Shown: positions 62,957-64,000 of the stretch, in pieces
How the letters are laid out: the number at the start of each line of letters is the position of its first letter
Numbering within the stretch: position 1 is the stretch's first letter
Source: Spirosoma lacussanchae
GTDB taxonomy: Bacteria; Bacteroidota; Bacteroidia; Cytophagales; Spirosomataceae
Assembly (NCBI RefSeq): GCF_005870035.1
Contig: NZ_SWJG01000011.1
Coordinates: 1 to 64,000 of the forward strand
Length of the DNA: 64,000 bases
Direction: 5' to 3'
Notes under the pieces: model-generated
What the model was told of the DNA's origin: nothing
The model's input: the letters and a program-made list of their open reading frames with translations, nothing else
The model's database searches: none
Position numbers and translations under genes: made by a program

Positions 62957-63699
62957 CTTCTATGACTGTCCCTGACCCCATTACCGAATTTCAGCACGAA
63001 TGCGCCGACCGTGTGGCGTCGTATCCCGAAAAAACGGACCTCGTAGCCGCGGCCCAGGCCTTCAACGTAGCCTCGAACCGGGAGAAATATTCGTATAATT
63101 TTTCCTGGATGGGCCGCCCCATCATTCAGTACCCGCAGGATATGATTGCCATGCAGGAACTGATCTGGCGGATTCAGCCCGATGTGCTGATCGAGACCGG
63201 TATTGCCCACGGCGGGTCACTGATTTATTACGCATCGCTGTTCGAGCTGATTGGCAAAGGTGAAGTCATCGGCATCGACATCGACATCCGCGCCCACAAC
63301 CGGCGCGAAATTGAGGCCCATCCGATGTTCAAACGGATTACGATGCTCGAAGGCTCGGCCGTAGACGAAGCGCTGGTGGCCGAGGTGGCCAGGCTGGTCG
63401 AAGGCAAACAAACCATCATGGTTTCGCTGGACTCTAACCATACCCACGAGCACGTACTGCGTGAGCTGGAGCTGTATTCGCCCTTCGTGACGGTTGGCTC
63501 GTACTGCGTCGTGTTCGATACCATTGTGGAAGACATGCCCGCGCAGATGTACGACCGGCCGTGGGATAAAGGCAATAACCCCAAAACCGCTGTCTGGGAA
63601 TTCCTGAAAACGAACCACAATTTCGAGATCGACCGCGCCATCGACAACAAACTGCTGATCTCCGTGGCGCCTGAAGGGTATCTGAAACGCGTCAGCTGA
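62953..63699 (+). CDS. Cephalosporin hydroxylase (CmcI)-family protein, probable SAM-dependent methyltransferase
   Basis: 248 residues with a Rossmann domain: DVLIETGIAHGGSLIYYASL (SAM loop), EVIGIDIDIRAHN and MVSLDSNHTHEHVLREL. CmcI-family members in glycan loci are usually O-methyltransferases despite the name. Here it may O-methylate the CDP-sugar or the transferred residue. The start overlaps the reductase stop by 4 bases (ATGA). The fourth codon is also ATG and could be used. Confidence 0.82.
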   Translation: MTSMTVPDPITEFQHECADRVASYPEKTDLVAAAQAFNVASNREKYSYNFSWMGRPIIQYPQDMIAMQELIWRIQPDVLIETGIAHGGSLIYYASLFELIGKGEVIGIDIDIRAHNRREIEAHPMFKRITMLEGSAVDEALVAEVARLVEGKQTIMVSLDSNHTHEHVLRELELYSPFVTVGSYCVVFDTIVEDMPAQMYDRPWDKGNNPKTAVWEFLKTNHNFEIDRAIDNKLLISVAPEGYLKRVS

Positions 63700-63729
63700 T
63701 CGCCCCCCCGACCGGCCAACAGACCTCTC

Positions 63730-64000
63730 ATGAATCATAAGAAATTTACGATTGTCATCCCTACCCGCGAGCGGGCCGATACGCTGCAACACGCGCTACG
63801 GACCTGCACCACCCAGGATTACGACAACCTGACCATTCTTGTTTCGGACAACTGCAGCCGCGACAACACCCGTGAGGTCGTCGAGTCGGCCGGCGATCCG
63901 CGGGTTCGGTACCTCAACACGGGCACCCGGCTGAGCATGTCGCACAACTGGGAATTTGCGCTGGAACACGTCCAGGATGGATTCGTGACCTATCTCGGCG
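63730..64000 (+). CDS. Family 2 glycosyltransferase, N-terminal part
   Basis: From the ATG at 63730 the frame stays open to the window end (90 codons). TIVIPTRERADTLQHALRTC and LVSDNCSRDNTREVV are the GT2 nucleotide-binding strands. It follows the CmcI-like gene by 30 bases and could transfer the CDP-derived sugar. The C-terminus lies outside the window. Confidence 0.82.
   Translation, partial: MNHKKFTIVIPTRERADTLQHALRTCTTQDYDNLTILVSDNCSRDNTREVVESAGDPRVRYLNTGTRLSMSHNWEFALEHVQDGFVTYLG

Overview
The window reads as chromosomal DNA of a Bacteroidota bacterium, most likely a Spirosoma-like member of the Cytophagales. This rests on type IX secretion (T9SS) sorting tails, a PorE-like lipoprotein, promoters of the TTG-N19..21-TAnnTTTG type, weak Shine-Dalgarno signals, an RprX/RprY-like two-component pair, a CarH-like MerR regulator beside a carotenoid gene, and a Mg-type HemB. 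The assignment is inferred from gene content only.

Layout. (1) 1-613: the tail of an IS3-family transposase abuts a fragment of a tyrosine recombinase, followed by tRNA-Leu(CAG) on the minus strand. (2) 0.6-20 kb: mostly housekeeping and envelope genes: dihydroorotase, an acyltransferase, an SGNH lipoprotein, hemB, a two-component system facing a T9SS cargo protein, a rhodanese, a GH3/beta-lactamase-fold fusion, a 1221-residue Ig-repeat surface protein, tadA, Mn-type superoxide dismutase, tRNA-His, a carotenoid gene and its likely light-sensing regulator. (3) 21.5-33.8 kb: eleven consecutive minus-strand genes forming a glycan or glycoconjugate locus: four transferases including an ArnC/ArnT-like pair, an asparagine synthase, two iron-oxygenase-like proteins, a beta-propeller, an aldo/keto reductase and two sugar epimerases. 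This is the most unusual gene set in the window. (4) 34-44.9 kb: M3 peptidase, a BlaI/BlaR1-like regulatory pair with two matching operators, a PaaE-like reductase, GlcNAc-type kinase, cytochrome b5-like protein, thiL, lipoproteins and manC. (5) 45-51.2 kb: an RND efflux operon with a DUF952 gene inside it. (6) 51.4-58.2 kb: cyclophilin, a TspO-like membrane protein, the PorE-like protein and gcvP. (7) 58.4-64 kb: a plus-strand operon (rfbF, rfbG, an RfbC-like epimerase, a zinc-finger C-methyltransferase, a reductase, a CmcI-like protein and a glycosyltransferase cut by the window end) that should make and transfer a CDP-linked, probably C-methylated, deoxysugar.

How it fits together. Regions 3 and 7 with manC probably supply and assemble surface polysaccharide or lipid-linked glycan. 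The T9SS cargo proteins and the PorE-like protein belong to the outer-membrane export route. The BlaI/BlaR1-like pair, the two-component system and the efflux operon look like envelope-stress or signal-response modules. Intergenic regions are rich in perfect hairpins. Several are clear Rho-independent terminators, while two sit directly against the next start codon.
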